Assembly (NCBI GenBank): GCA_017590115.1
Contig: JAGGNK010007448.1
Location: 7,852,815-7,916,814 of the forward strand
Length of the DNA: 64,000 nucleotides
Origin: Montifringilla adamsi
Lineage: Eukaryota > Chordata > Aves > Passeriformes > Passeridae
Direction: 5' to 3'
Numbering within the stretch: position 1 is the stretch's first letter; every line of letters starts with the position of its first letter. This document shows, in pieces, positions 35,206 to 47,120 of this stretch. The notes beneath the pieces were generated by a model, which saw only the letters and a list, made by a program, of their open reading frames with translations, had not been told where the DNA came from and searched no databases. The position numbers were made by a program, and so were the translations under genes.

Positions 35206-36824
35206 AGCAGCCAGGAGCTGTCAGAGCCCTCTCCAGCCCCGCCGTGGCTGTTCCCAGCTGTAACCCAAGCCCTCCCCTCCTCCCGGCTCACTTTTCACGC
35301 TCCAGCTCCGTTCACCGAGCGGGACACGTGGGCTCGTGGGGAGCCCTGGCTAAGATTTGCTGAAGCTGCTCGTGATTTGGGCTCTTGTGGTGAGGAGATG
35401 TTGGTCTTGCCAGGGGGGTTAGGAGCAGCCCCTGGTACCTGCAGGTCAAGCTGGCAGGACAGGGTTTAAACCCATCTCAGAGCCTGCTCCCCACACTGTC
35501 CCTTGGAGCGTGGGGATGTGCCCAAGGAGGATGTGGGATGATCTCTCATCAGCTGAGCTGGAGAGGGGAGGGTGGTGTGGAGAGCCTGCAAGCAGGTGCT
35601 TTCCTCCACTGAGCCCCTGAGATTTTGGGGCTTTTTTGGTGAGTTTAGGAGCAGACTCCCACTTACCTATTGGCTGGGTCCATGGGGATGTTCAGGCCAG
35701 TGACGTGTGCTCTAGGGAAAAAGTTGTGTCTTGTGGGTATTTGGTCTCCCTCAGACATCCCCCAGGATGGGAACAGGGCTGTTCCTGCTTCCCTATCCCA
35801 GCATGGGTTGGTCTGGGAGGGCTGAAGGATGCCCAGCGTGGTGTTGTGTAACTGGCCAGCAGACAGGCTTAGGCTGCCTCTGGCAGGTGGGTGTCCCTTC
35901 CTTATTAAGCCATCCCCGGGGTAATTAGTGGGTTAAAGCCTGATGAGATAATGCTCCATTATTTTTGTGCTATTGGGGGATTAGGAGCAGCGGGGATTTC
36001 TCAGGGCTTTGTCTCCACTCGGATCCTGGGCTGGCTGCATGTTTGCAAGGAGTAAGAGCAGCTGGGCATTCCTGGCACCCCCATTCCCGGGGTGCAGAGC
36101 CGTCCACGGGGGGCTGCTGGTGCACAGGCTGTGCTGGGAGGGATCTCCTGTGACTGCTGGACCAGCCCCATCCATCACGGCGCTCCAGCGGAGCGAGGAG
36201 GTGACACTTCCAAATAAACAGGGAGAGGTGGGTGGTGCGCCAGCCCAGGGCATCCCGGGGGGATTCTCCCGTGATTTATGGCCGGGACGAGGCGGGGCTC
36301 TCGGCTCAGCCTCTGGAAGCTGTTTGCTGTCACACTGCCGTGGGGGCTGCAAGGACAGACATGCCCCGTGTGTCACTGCGGTGACACGAGTGGCTCCCAG
36401 GCTGCCCCCTCCCTTCCCGGGAGCCTGGCCAGGGACAGCCTCAGGATGCTGATGGAGCTGGCCTTCAGCCCTCTGAGAGTCACAGGGATGCTCTGGTGAA
36501 GGAGTTGAGTGGCTGAAAGCAGGAATGGAGTGAAATGTGTTTAATGAAACAGGGCCTGGCTCGGCAGGGCTCCCCTCCTTTTGGCACCCCGGCTCAGCCA
36601 GCCCCGGAGCCGCAGGGATGGAGCTGGCACTGGAGCAGGGAAGCAGGCAGGCTGGATGTGGGCCAGGCTGTGCACTTGATCCAAACACAGCTGGAGCTGA
36701 TCTGATGAAGTGAGAGGTTAAGAAGAGAGCATCTGTTATCTAAAGGGGACACACAGAGGGAAACTGTAAGCTCTTTATTCCCCCCCACCCCACCCCCTCT
36801 GTTCAGTGCATCATCTTGGACTTT

Positions 36825-36965
36825 ATTTCTTTGATTTATTAAGGAAGCCTGCGCTTCCGGGGCTGTAATTAAGTGCCACTGTGTGAGCTTTTGATAGTGC
36901 GTGAATGATATAATGGCTCGCACGGCTGCCGTCTGCTCAAGTGCTTCAGGACCGAGATAACACGA
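36825..36965. other. Candidate conserved non-coding element
   Basis: TTTCTTTGATTTATTAAGGA, GGGGCTGTAATTAAGTGCCA (a consensus NKX2-type TAATTAAGTG core), GATAGTGCGTGAATGATATA and ACCGAGATAACACGAGC. An AP-1 site follows at 37000-37006. Confidence 0.4.
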
Positions 36966-37959
36966 GCAGGGATCCCTTCTGCCCATCAGGGAGCAGGGCT
37001 GAGTCACTGGCGGGGTGACAGAGGAGGCAGGGAAGGATGGGGAGCCACTTAGCACCGAGGTGGGAGCAGGGTTCAGGAGGGCATCCCTGACCCCGGCTGG
37101 AAGGAGTTCACATCCCCCTGGGAAAGTCCATCAGAGCATCCTTACAGATGCTGGGGGCTAAACCGGCTGCTGCCCTTGTTTCCTCTCAGCTGTGCCTTGT
37201 GCTGGAGGTGGAGAGGGCACCACAGAGCCTCAGCCAGCTCCTGGCTGCTCCACAGAGCCATCCCAGGGCTGTTTTTAGGGTAGGCTCTTGGAACAGTTGG
37301 TGTCAGCATCCTCAGCATCCTGCAGGTTTCCCTCTGCTGCCGGAGGAGTTTGCTGGCAGAGCCTTGGTGTGGAGCCAGGGGCTGGGGAGTTTTGGGCAGG
37401 AGCAGTTCTGCCAGCCTCTGGAAAAGGGCCAGGCAGACACAGCTGGAGGTGTCACGAGGGATTCACTGGAGCTGTGTCACCCTGTCACCCTCCTGTCCCT
37501 ACAAGGGGTCCCCTTGCACAAGGTAAGGCTCCCAGACAGGGTGGCATTTCCAGGCAGGCATGCAGTATTACTGTAATGCCAAGGGAAGGGTCTGTTCACA
37601 TTCCTGCCTGGCACAATGGGCTCTGATCATGGTGTCCCTGTCCCTGTCAGTGTCCCAGGCCACGCTGGGACCTGGCAGTCTCTGCTGATGTCCCTGGCTT
37701 TCCCCCAGGGCCCAGTTCTATTCCCAGGATGGCTGCTGAGCCTCCTTCTGTGCCCAGCCTCGCTGCCCCTCAGCCACGCCTGGGCTTTAGGCAGATAGAA
37801 ATTTCTTTTTCCTGTAAGGAACATTTTTGATACATAAGCAGGATTATTTCTGTGGCTTGGCCAGCGGCCACAGGAGGAGCGAGCTCAGGGCCTGGAGAAG
37901 ATTTCGGCTCCTGGCTGAGGGGGGAGGAAGAGGAGGAGGAGGAAAAGATCAAAAAGCCC

Positions 37960-38110
37960 AACCCTACGTGTAAATAAACTTAAAAATAAAAAAGTGACAG
38001 AGATTATTTGCTGCTTAATGAACTAAAATGTCCAACCTCCCACCGAGCAGCGACATTGTTTATAAACTACAGAAAGGGCTTTATTTTAATGGGCAGTAAA
38101 TCCCATTCAT
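37960..38110. other. AT-rich island
   Basis: GTGTAAATAAACTTAAAAAT, GATTATTTGCTGCTTAATGA, ACATTGTTTATAAACTACAG (forkhead-like palindromic GTTTATAAAC) and GGGCTTTATTTTAATGGGC. Confidence 0.35.
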
Positions 38111-38984
38111 CCCCAGCCCTGGCAGTGCGGAACGTGCGGCATGAATAGGCTGCTCGCTCCCATGGCTGCTCCAAGGGGTGTTTTTTCCCCCCTTTTCCCA
38201 TATTTGCTCTTTTCCTCCTTTCCTCCTCTCTCCTGATCCCCACCACCGTGCTGATAACGGGGTTATCTGGCCAGGAAGAGAGGAGGAATCCGTCCCTGTG
38301 CCTCGGCATGTCACATCCGCTGGCGTTTGTTTATTCATTTAAAAACGTTCCCCCCTCCCCGTTCTGTCCCTGGGTGGCAGCTGGAGAGTGGCCCGAGATA
38401 ATCACAGCCTTATTTTTTATTTATTCCTCTTAAATAAAGCCTCCTGTAGCCTGCAGGCAGATTCTGTCCAGTTGCCCCCATCCTGTGCTCCTTACTCTGC
38501 GAACAGGGAGTGGTGGTGCTTGGAGCAGAGCCCCGGTCCTACAGCTGATCCCACTGAGGATCCCTTTCACAGGGAAAACGGTGGGTTTGGTGTGGGGACA
38601 GCCCCACTGAATGTGGCAGTGGGGCAGGAAGGACCTCAGGCAGCAGCCACGCAGTTGTAGGGAGGAAATGCAGATCAATATTTTGTCCTGGGCAGAGCAT
38701 TGTGGAGAATAAATACATGGTCGCATTCGTGGAAATGAGAGCATCTGAGATGGAGATGAGGTTTGGGTTAAAAAGTGATGGCAGTTATTTCTCCAGGTTT
38801 GGAGCTGGTCAGGCTGGGCAGAGCACGTGGCTGTCAGTGGGAAGCAGGTTGATGAATGTGGATTGGGGGATCTTGAGCCACTGGGAAAAGTTGGGAGCTG
38901 GTACCCACCATAGGAGATGGAGCGTGGTCAGGTCAGGTGGGAATTTCAGATGTGCCTGACTTGCCCAGCACCTCAAAAAACTCC

Positions 38985-39240
38985 TGGCCGTAACTCATAG
39001 GGCAATTTACTCCTAAGGCAAGAAAGAAAATAGTAACTTATCTATTCCTGCTTGAGTTTAATATCCATAATCTGCCATTAATCAAACCAGGGCTGTAAGA
39101 TCCTTACTGAGGCCTAATCAGTGCATAATGGATTATCTACAGGAACTAATAAAAGGTAATTATCTATGCTTTGCAAGTTCCAATTACTGTACTTATATGA
39201 TCAATTAATTCTTGTAACAGTTTCCCAGGTGCAATTTGTG
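38985..39240. other. AT-rich island, strongest candidate conserved non-coding element
   Basis: About 255 bp of very AT-rich unique sequence with dense homeobox/GATA words: TAGTAACTTATCTATTCC, CATAATCTGCCATTAATCAA, AGGCCTAATCAGTGCATAAT, GGATTATCTACAGG, AATAAAAGGTAATTATCTAT and TGATCAATTAATTCTTG. It shows no internal repetition and no transposon signature, and its edges with GC-rich DNA are abrupt. A CR1-plus-minisatellite segment begins about 50 bp downstream. Confidence 0.48.
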
Positions 39241-39290
39241 TGACAACACGAGGCTGACTGCAGGCAGAGGCTCAGTGCCTGCCTGGCTGC

Positions 39291-39332
39291 AGGATGCCAG
39301 CAGGGATGCCAGCAGGGATGCCAGCAGGGATG
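39291..39332. repeat. 12-bp tandem repeat GATGCCAGCAGG
   Basis: Three and a half copies of GATGCCAGCAGG immediately upstream of the sense CR1 fragment. Confidence 0.92.
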
Positions 39333-39333
39333 G

Positions 39334-39636
39334 CTTGAAGCTGAAAGAGAAGAGATTTAGAGGAGATATTTGGAAGGAATTCTTTGCTCAGAGGATGGGC
39401 ACAGGTTGCCCAGAGAAGATGTGACTGCCCTGGATGTGTCCAAGGCCAGGTTGGAGAGGGCTTGGAGCACCCTGGGATAGTGGAAGGTTGCCCAGAGAAG
39501 CTGTGACTGTCCTGGAAGTGTCCAAGGCCAGGTTGGACAGGGCTTGGAGCACCCTGGGATGGTGGAAAGTGTTCCCTGCCCATGGAGGAGGTGGGACTGG
39601 ATAAACTTTAAGCTCCCTCCCAAGCCAAACCAGATC
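39334..39636 (+). mobile_element. CR1 LINE 3' fragment, sense, with internal duplication
   Basis: The stretch contains CR1 3'-region phrases in forward orientation: AGAGATTTAGAGGAGATATT, GGTTGCCCAGAGAAG, CCAAGGCCAGGTTGGA, GGGCTTGGAGCACCCTGGGA, TTCCCTGCCCATGG. It ends with the degenerate TCCCAAGCCAAACCAGATCC. The GGTTGCCCAGAGAAG module occurs twice, at 39404 and 39486. This gives an 82-bp tandem duplication inside the element that intact CR1 lacks. Confidence 0.9.
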
Positions 39637-40336
39637 CTGTGCCGTGGAGGGCAGCAGATGCTGGTGGCAGCGATGTCACCCTGCCAGCACAGCCACCCCA
39701 GCACATCCCAGTGCCTGCCTTGGGAAAAGCCAGTTCCGTGCAGGGATCTGTGGGACAGCGAGCCCACCCCTTGGTGGGCTTTCAGCCATGCAGGGTGGTC
39801 CTGGCCCAGCCAAAGCCCCTCTGGCCTGGGTTATTCCCTCCCTGGAGCAGGAGCCCAGCGCGGGGTCAGCGGCCGCTCGGCCCCGTCGGTCACTGCACGG
39901 CCCAGGGGACATTGCCCTGAGCTCAGCGTCACCTCGGGGACCCCCAGTGCTCCCTTCCCATGCCCCCAGCGCAGCCAGAGAGGCAGCTGGCTCCACTCAT
40001 CTCCTGCTGCCTGTCCTCGGGTCCCTCTCTGCCTTGCAGAGTCATCGGAGGGTCTTAGAGGAGGAGGAAATATTCCAGCAATGTCTGTGCAGTGTTAGGG
40101 ACGGCTTAAAGTGACAATAAATTTGAGGCACTTTACGTGTCCACCCCGAGCCCAGCATTGTTGTGGGTAATTTGAAGCAGATTGAGGCACATGGCAGATC
40201 TGAGGGTTCTTGCAGGAGCCGGGATGGAGGAGGAGAGGTGCTGGGGAATGAAGGAAAATGCCATTCCTGTGCTGCTGGGTGGAGCCTGGAGCCAAATCCT
40301 CCCAGGCTGACCCTGGACACCTCTCACAGTGGTGAC

Positions 40337-40352
40337 TGACTCATGACTCAGC
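40337..40352. promoter_or_regulatory. Abutting AP-1 sites; second extends to an ARE/NF-E2 site
   Basis: TGACTCA TGACTCA occurs back to back (40337-40343, 40344-40350). The second continues as TGACTCAGC, matching the core antioxidant-response / NF-E2 consensus TGACnnnGC. Two perfect seven-base sites adjacent to each other are unlikely to be random. Confidence 0.4.
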
Positions 40353-40917
40353 CTCTGCTTCTTCCTTCTCTTTTGGGGGAGTCTTTAATGTTCTGGAGCT
40401 CAGCAATCCAGTGTCACCTTTTGGTGTCCTGCAGGATCAGGATGTGTTTTGGGTTTGGGCTCCCTTGGATTTGGGGTCCAAGAGCCAGGTCCTGCCTCTG
40501 AGGTGGCCTTGCTGGGACATGGGATGTGTCACCTCATCCCTGTCCAATCCCTATCTTATTGAACCAGACCCTTCTTGGGAACCCAGGCCTGAGGGTGATT
40601 GGGAAGGTGTTGGATGGGTTTAATGAAGTTCTCTCAAGATTTGTTCCAAATCTTTGTTTGGTTTGATTTCAGCCTTTGCAGAATTTCACATCACGGCAAA
40701 GGAGCAGAAACCAGAAATTGTTTCAATACAAAACTTGGGTTTTTGTTTTGGTTTTTTTTTTTTTACAAAAACAGCTGTTGACATGGGATCTTTTGAGAAT
40801 TTCCATTGTTACTTCCCCCCAACATGAAATTAATTAATCTGTGGAAGTCCTTTTTCTGGGAACAGTCCTGGTTTCATTGACATTTTCAGTTAACACGGAA
40901 AAAACCCAAACCCACAA

Positions 40918-40948
40918 AAAGGGGAAAAAAAAAAAAAAGGAAAAAACA
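40918..40948. repeat. A-rich simple tract
   Basis: Runs of A interrupted by GG (AAAAAGGGGAAAAAAAAAAA, then AAAGGAAAAAA). Confidence 0.9.
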
Positions 40949-42237
40949 GCCCCCCAAAGCCTTTCTTAAAAAAAGAAACTCCCCTCCCAGCTCTCCCAGT
41001 GCCCAGGATACAACCACTGCTTTGTTCCCAGCATGGCTGATGTTCCCAGCTTGCTCCAAGCTGTTCTGCTGGATGGAGCTGATGGAGCTGGAGGGGAAGG
41101 GATGTTTCCTCCTCTCTGCTCCAGTGGGGAGGGAGCGCTTTCCGTGCTGCTGGAGATGCTCCCACACACAGCCCTCAGCCCCAGCCTCTTCCACAGCTGC
41201 TCTATTCTCCTTTCTTTCTTTTGTTTCATTCCTCTTTTATTTTTTTTTCCCTTTCCCCAAGCAAGCCACCACAAGCTCCTTCAGACATTCCCCTGCAAAC
41301 TATTCTCCCACTCCCATTGCCCCATCCCAACTTCTGCTCCTGTTTTCTTGTCTTGGCTGGATGTCTGGGTTGTAGGGACCGAGTCTGGGCATGCCAAATC
41401 CCCTTCAGTCCCATTTCATACCTTTGATTCCAGCCTTTAGCCTCCCCTGTGCAGACGTGACTCCCTGCCCATGGATGTGCCCACGTGGTGCTGGCAGTGG
41501 GGTGCGGTGGGTTTGGAGCTCAGTGCCCGCCCTCTGGCTGATTTACACCTTTCTGGGACGGCTCATCTTGCACTGAGTTCCAAAATCAGCTTGACAGCGA
41601 GGTCACAGGCTCGGGCAGGTGATGCTGGCCAGGGGGCTCAGACTCCTGATGCAGGTGCTGGGCTCAGCTGTGGCTTCCTGAGCAGGAGGGCAGGGATGCC
41701 ATGCCTCACCCTGGAGCTACCGACCCCCAAATTCCCTGCTGGGTAGCTGGTCACAGCTGGGTGCATGAATTCCATACCTCAGATTGCACTAATCACAGGT
41801 CTTGCTTGGTAAAATCCCCACCAGCCCCCTCTGACAGGGTTGTGAAGTGTTGTTTCACAGGGATTGTGGTTTCTGGGGAGAGCTGCTGGCTCTGGCAGGT
41901 ATCGAGTGTGACCAGGGCAGATCTCACTGGGAAATGCCACCCTGGGTGACAGGGAATCGCTGCTGAGGAGCTGCTTGGCAGTGGGAAAGGCCAACAACTG
42001 TTTGTCAGGATTAGGAAGCGTGTGGCTTGGCAAAGCCTGGCTTAGCAAGGGCCGATGCAGATAGACACGTGTTCCAGACCAGATTTGTGTTTGTTTGCTT
42101 GCTTTGTTTTAATTTGAAACTGAACCCTCTTCCCTGTGGTTGGAGCCTCCCAGCTAATCAAGTTTTAGCACAGGGAAGTTGCTCAAGGAAGGGAAAGGAT
42201 GCTGGATGAGGCGTGAAGTGAGAGCAACCGCTGTTAC

Positions 42238-42300
42238 CACAAACACTTCCCAACCTCTGGGAACAAAACCGTCACTTCCCAACCTCTGGGAAGAAAACCA
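42238..42300. repeat. ~30-bp duplication CACTTCCCAACCTCTGGGAA
   Basis: ACACTTCCCAACCTCTGGGA followed by ACAAAACC, then GTCACTTCCCAACCTCTGGG followed by AAGAAAACC: two adjacent copies. Confidence 0.9.
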
Positions 42301-43604
42301 TCAGGGGTTTTTTGCTCTGTCCTCTCCATTCATCCCCTTTTCCAGTGCATTATTTCCTAAGCTAACATTGCTGCTTTTATTATTCCTGCTCATTGTTTAA
42401 ATGGCACCAGAAATGTGCACAGCGTTTTTCAAATGCTGGGGAAGAAAATGACCTTTCTCACAGGGGGGATTGTGCTAATTTAGGTGATTGTGGTAGAAAT
42501 AATTAAGGCTGAGAGGGACAGGGAGCACCACAGAGTGGTGTCAGAGCAGAGGGGTGGCCTGGAGCGAGGTTCTTGTGCCATCTTTCACCTGGGAATAGGA
42601 ATTCTGAGCTTTGGGAATGTGGGTGATGGGAGAGGCATCATCTCCCTCACACAGCTCTTGTACCAAAGGCTTCCAAAAGGAGAGGGAAAAACAATCCCAG
42701 GCTTGTGGCACCTGGTAATGCACTGACCCAATTGTGCACTGCTGTGTAAGGGGAGAGAAATTCCTTCCTGACCCTTGGGCTCATCAGCCCATGCCCTGAA
42801 GCATGAGATTTGATTTTCTTTATCTGGCTTTCCATAATTGCAGATGCTGTGGTCGGTGCTCCCTGTATCCCACCCCTCAGAAGCAACATCTGCTGCCTTT
42901 AACTCAATGGACCTTCTCCTCTGGGACTCCCATCCCGAGGCTTTGCTGGGAAGTGCCTGGAAGGAGGGAAGGATTGCTGGTTCCATCAGCCTTCCCAGCG
43001 CTGGTGGCTCAGCTGGGGAGGGCAGGTGTCCCCATTGCCACGGATAAAGTCCTGAACATTTGGGATTTCTGTGGGTGCCCTGCCAGAGCCCATCCCAAAA
43101 GAGTTAAAAGTCTCTCTCCCCTTCCAGCCTGGGGAAGTGGAATTAGTCACAGCCCTCAGGAGAAGTGCTGGCCAGGTTATAAAAATGACAAACGAGCAGA
43201 AATCAATAATGAGGTTAGTGTTTTCTGGGAATGCCAGGCACAAAAGGAAAAATACATCAGCATGGGTGGCGGTGCTGGGATGGGCTGCCCTGTCCCTGGA
43301 ATTGTCCCTTTCTCCTCCCATCATCTTTGAGTCTCCCTGGCACCTTCCACAGTGGGATGGCTCTGCACACCAGCACCTCCCTGGGATTTTTGGTTCCTCT
43401 TGGAGCAGATCTTGCGTGATTCCAGCTCCCTCTGGGTGCTCCTTCAGCACGAGGCAGCTCTGGGATATGGGAAATCGGGGATTCCAAACGGTGCCGCCGG
43501 GGAAGTTGAATTTCAGGATACAGGGCAGCGTTCCCACAGCAGAGAGGGAGCATTGGAGGCCACGCTTCCTTTTCCAAAGGGACTTGGGCATGTCTGGAAA
43601 GGAA

Positions 43605-43740
43605 ACGGCTGCCTAATTAGATGGCTTGAAAATCTTTACCACTGCTCGTTACAAATACATTCATCATCCCCTATTGAAAGAACCACACTGCAAAAATGAA
43701 ATTATTATGATTATTATTATTTATAGTGTAGATATGAATG
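43605..43740. other. AT-rich island
   Basis: CTGCCTAATTAGATGGC, CGTTACAAATACATTCATCA and AATGAAATTATTATGATTAT (an ATT-rich stretch). The last part may be a degenerate (ATT)n run. Confidence 0.3.
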
Positions 43741-43767
43741 AGCTGAATCCCGTCCTGGCCTGGGCTG

Positions 43768-43781
43768 GGTTCAGAAGGTGA
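43768..43781 (+). promoter_or_regulatory. DR2-like retinoic acid response element
   Basis: GGTTCA GA AGGTGA: the first half-site fits the relaxed RGKTCA consensus and the second has one mismatch to AGGTCA, with two-base spacing. It lies just downstream of an AT-rich island (43610-43740). Confidence 0.25.
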
Positions 43782-46397
43782 CCCAACCTCCCAGTGCTGC
43801 TTCTTGTCCCTGGTGTCACCTGGGTTCTGTGCAGCCATAAACCTAATTTGGGATGTCTTGGGAATTTGCAGCAGTGCTTTAAGGTGGGCAGCTTTAAAAT
43901 GTGTAAGAGAGGGGAAAAAAGTGGCCCAGGGGGTGTAAATAAGAGATGGGAGTGAGGGGGGTGATACCTGGCAGAGGTCAGTGCAGGGAGGGAGTGGGGA
44001 AGGCTGGTGTGACAAGGGACTGAGCTGTTCCAGGGGAGCAGGAGGTGTCTGTACAGCATTCCAGGCTTGGTGGCTTTTCCCAGGGTATTAACACATTTCT
44101 CTAATTAATACAAACTTCCTTAATCAGCCTGGGATTCTGGTTGACCTGGCTGGGTGTCTGCTTCCTCCTCTGGGATGTGGTTTCTCTTGGAAGCAGTGCC
44201 TGGTGCCTGGAGCTCTGTCACAGCCATGAAGAGCCTCAGGGATGGGTGGCAAAATGCAGATCTTGATCCGTTGTGGCCTGGGTGACACCCAGAGCCTGAG
44301 GAGCTGTTGGAGAGCAAGGGGTTAATGGAGGCTGAGGGGGATGGATACCTGGGAAGAACTCCTGTTCCTCCAAGGAGATTGGTGATCTGGGACACTCACA
44401 CTGCTCATTTTCAAGGCGTTGTCTCCATCACCACTTCCCAGTTGGAATTAGTGGGGCCAGTTGGACAAAGTGGGCTCAAAGTGGATGCTCTGATTCCAAG
44501 CACCCCAAGAACTCCTCAAACTTAAAAAATCCCAGAGCAAGCCAATCCCACCCCCTCACTGCCTGGATGGAGCGAGGCACACTGGGGAGTGAAGGATTCC
44601 CACTCTCTGTCTGCCATGACCTGGGCAGGGAAGAGGTGAGCATTGTCCTGCTGGGATGAGATGGCCCTCAGGAGTGCCATGCTGGCATCTCTTGGTCCCA
44701 CAGGCAGCTGCCAGCACCTGCCTGAGGCACAATTCCACGTGCCATGGCACGTCCAGGCTCTTCCACAACCACGGATCCGCGGAGCCGCGCCGGTGCACGG
44801 CAACCTCTCTGCCTTGGGTCCCTGCCAGTGCCGAGAGCTCTGCCCCGTGCTGGTGGCACTGGTCCAGCCCCCAGGCTGATGAGGTGGCTCCCAGTCCTGG
44901 TTAATCATTTGCCAGGGAGCGCTGCCGGGGTGTTTCTGAATTCCTCTCTCCTATGGACACGCTGCGGTGCGCTCGGCTGTCGCGCTCTCGCCCCGAGCTG
45001 CTGCACCGAATGTTTTGCAACAGAAAACCCCAAACCACATGAAAGCAGCCGAGTTTCATATTTCACTGTAACCCCAAATTCAGGTTTGCCAGGAGTTTCA
45101 GTAGTTTTACGAACCTTTCCCACGGACCTGCAGTGAGAGCTGTCGTTGAGCCTGGTTTTGATGCAAACCCAGGTGCGACTCGGGTGGTGTTTGAGGTCTG
45201 TGCAAATGTGAAATCCGAAGGGTTTTGAGAGGAAGGAAGGAGGGAACCCAAACACACGTCAGGGCAGTGCTTGCAGAGAACCCTGCACACATCTGGGGCC
45301 AAGCTGTCATTCCTTGGGGACCCAGAACTGTGGCATCCATATTCCCAACACTGTCGGTTGGTTGTTCTTGGGGATGCTCTGAACCAGCTTGGCAGCATCA
45401 CCCCCAAACCAGCTGCGAGAATTTGATAAGTGCTGGTGCTCCGAGCATCCTGGCTCTGTGGACTGACCCGAGGACCTTGTGGCAGCTTATTCTGGTGTCT
45501 GCCACCTCTGGGGCTGCTTTTGGAGTGGCTATGGGTTTGCTTTAGGAAAAACCCAGTGAAAGCCAGCGGTGTGCAGAGATGCTCCAAAAAACAAGCGTCG
45601 GGGTGGGGATGGGGCTCCCTGTGAACCACGCCTGGCACACACCCAGCCCTGCCTCTGGATTCTGTGTGTTATTGGATCCGCCCGCGGATCGCTTTTTCGG
45701 CAGCGCCGGCTTTCCTTTCTCCAGCAATTTCCTGAAATAACGTTAGGGAAATGTGAAAATCTTGAACTTTTGAACCTCCCCAGAGGACGGCAGGAGGAGG
45801 GGACGCCCGCCTCCTCCCTGACGTTTATTTTGGCTACAGGGCCTGGGGATGGGGAGGAGGGGGCTCTGCAGGCCACAGAGGAGCCGGAGCAGTGCTGCCC
45901 CTTATTAATTAATGACTTTCTCATCGGTGGGTCACGGAGGCGAGGAAGGCAGAGGAAGTTTTCTTTTGCTGGCAGATGCCGGGGAGAAGGGGAGTGCCTG
46001 GGCTGGGTGGTGAGGGCAGGGGGTGACACTCGGGGTGATGGATGGGGCCGCGGGATTTTCACCGGGCTCTGGACACGGGCAGAGAGAGGAGCAGAGGAGG
46101 GAAGGGGGATAGGCTGTGCCTGGGAAGTACTTTTCCCTCTGATGAACTTCAGAGGAGTATAAATCACTGCCAGGCTGCAGCTGCGGAGCATGTGACGCTG
46201 GCAAATTAATGGGCCTTCGGAAAAGCGGCCATCGCATTCCCCTCCGGCCTCTTAAAGGCACCGCCGGCCTTCGCAGGGCTGGGAATGAGGAACCGGCGGG
46301 CCAGGGCTGGGCTGGGGGAGCCTCATGGTCCTGCTGGCCCCTGAGTGAGCGGGTGTGCCCATGGAGATGAACTGGCCTGAGCGCTGTGGTGCTCTCT
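43782..46397. other. Unannotated intronic stretch
   Basis: Mostly GC-rich unique DNA. Two CpG-bearing patches stand out: 44770-44805 (ACGGATCCGCGGAGCCGCGC) and 45675-45710, where GATCCGC and GCGGATC form an inverted repeat with a CC spacer. An AT-richer block lies at 45030-45120, and CAAATTAATGGGCC occurs at 46201-46214. Confidence 0.55.
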
Positions 46398-47120
46398 GTG
46401 GTGTGCTCGATCCATGGTGGAGCTCAATCCATGGTGGAGCTCAATCTGTGGTGGAGCTCAATCCGTGGTGGAGTTCAATCTGTGGTGGAGCTCAATACAT
46501 GGTAGAGCTCAATCCGTGGTGGAGTTCAATCCATGGTGGAGCTCAATACATGGTAGAGCTCAATACGTGGTAGAGCTCAATCCGTGGTGGAGCTCAATCA
46601 GTGGTGGAGCTCAATCCATGGTGGAGCTCAATCTGTGGTGGAGCTCAATCCGTGGTGGAGTTCAATCCGTGGTGGAGCTCAATCAGTGGTGGAGCTCAAT
46701 CCATGGTGAAGCACAATCCATCGTGGAGCTCAGTCCGTGGTGGAGCTCAATACATGGTAGAGCTCAATCCGTGGTGGAGCTCAATCAGTGGTGGAGCTCA
46801 ATCAGTGGTGGAGCTCAGTCCGTGGTGGAGCTCAGTCCGTGGTAAAGCTCAATCCATGATGGAACTCAGTCCATGGTGGAGCTCAATCCGTGGTGGAGCT
46901 CAATCCGTGGTGGACTCCTGCTGTGGGCAAACAGGGCCAAGATGCTCCTGGGACTGTGATTTTTGACTCAGTCCGTGGTGGAGCTCAATCCGTGGTGGAG
47001 CTCAGTCCGTGGTGGAGCTCAATCCATGATGGAACTCAATCCATGCTGGAATTCAGTCCATGGTGGAGCTCAATCCATGGTGGAGCTCAATCCTTGGTGG
47101 AGCTCAATCCGTGGTGGGCT
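46398..47120. repeat. 17-18-bp GTGGTGGAGCTCAATCC minisatellite, ~38 units
   Basis: Tandem GTGGTGGAGCTCAATCC units (variants CATGGTGGAGCTCAATC, GTGGTAGAGCTCAATAC), nearly every one containing a GAGCTC (SacI) site. The array is interrupted at 46915-46970 by CTCCTGCTGTGGGCAAACAG and about 30 more bases. The same interruption closes the array at 47119, 204 bp later, so a block of insert plus units was duplicated. The long repetitive open frames here are artefacts. Confidence 0.96.

Larger units (their letters stand above)
39637..43604. other. Unannotated intronic stretch
   Basis: GC-rich with local CpG enrichment at 39855-39905 (CGCGGGGTCAGCGGCCGCTC). It includes the tandem AP-1 pair, A/T-rich tracts around 40740-40980 and 41210-41260, and the 30-bp duplication at 42.2 kb. 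No gene is supported. Confidence 0.6.
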
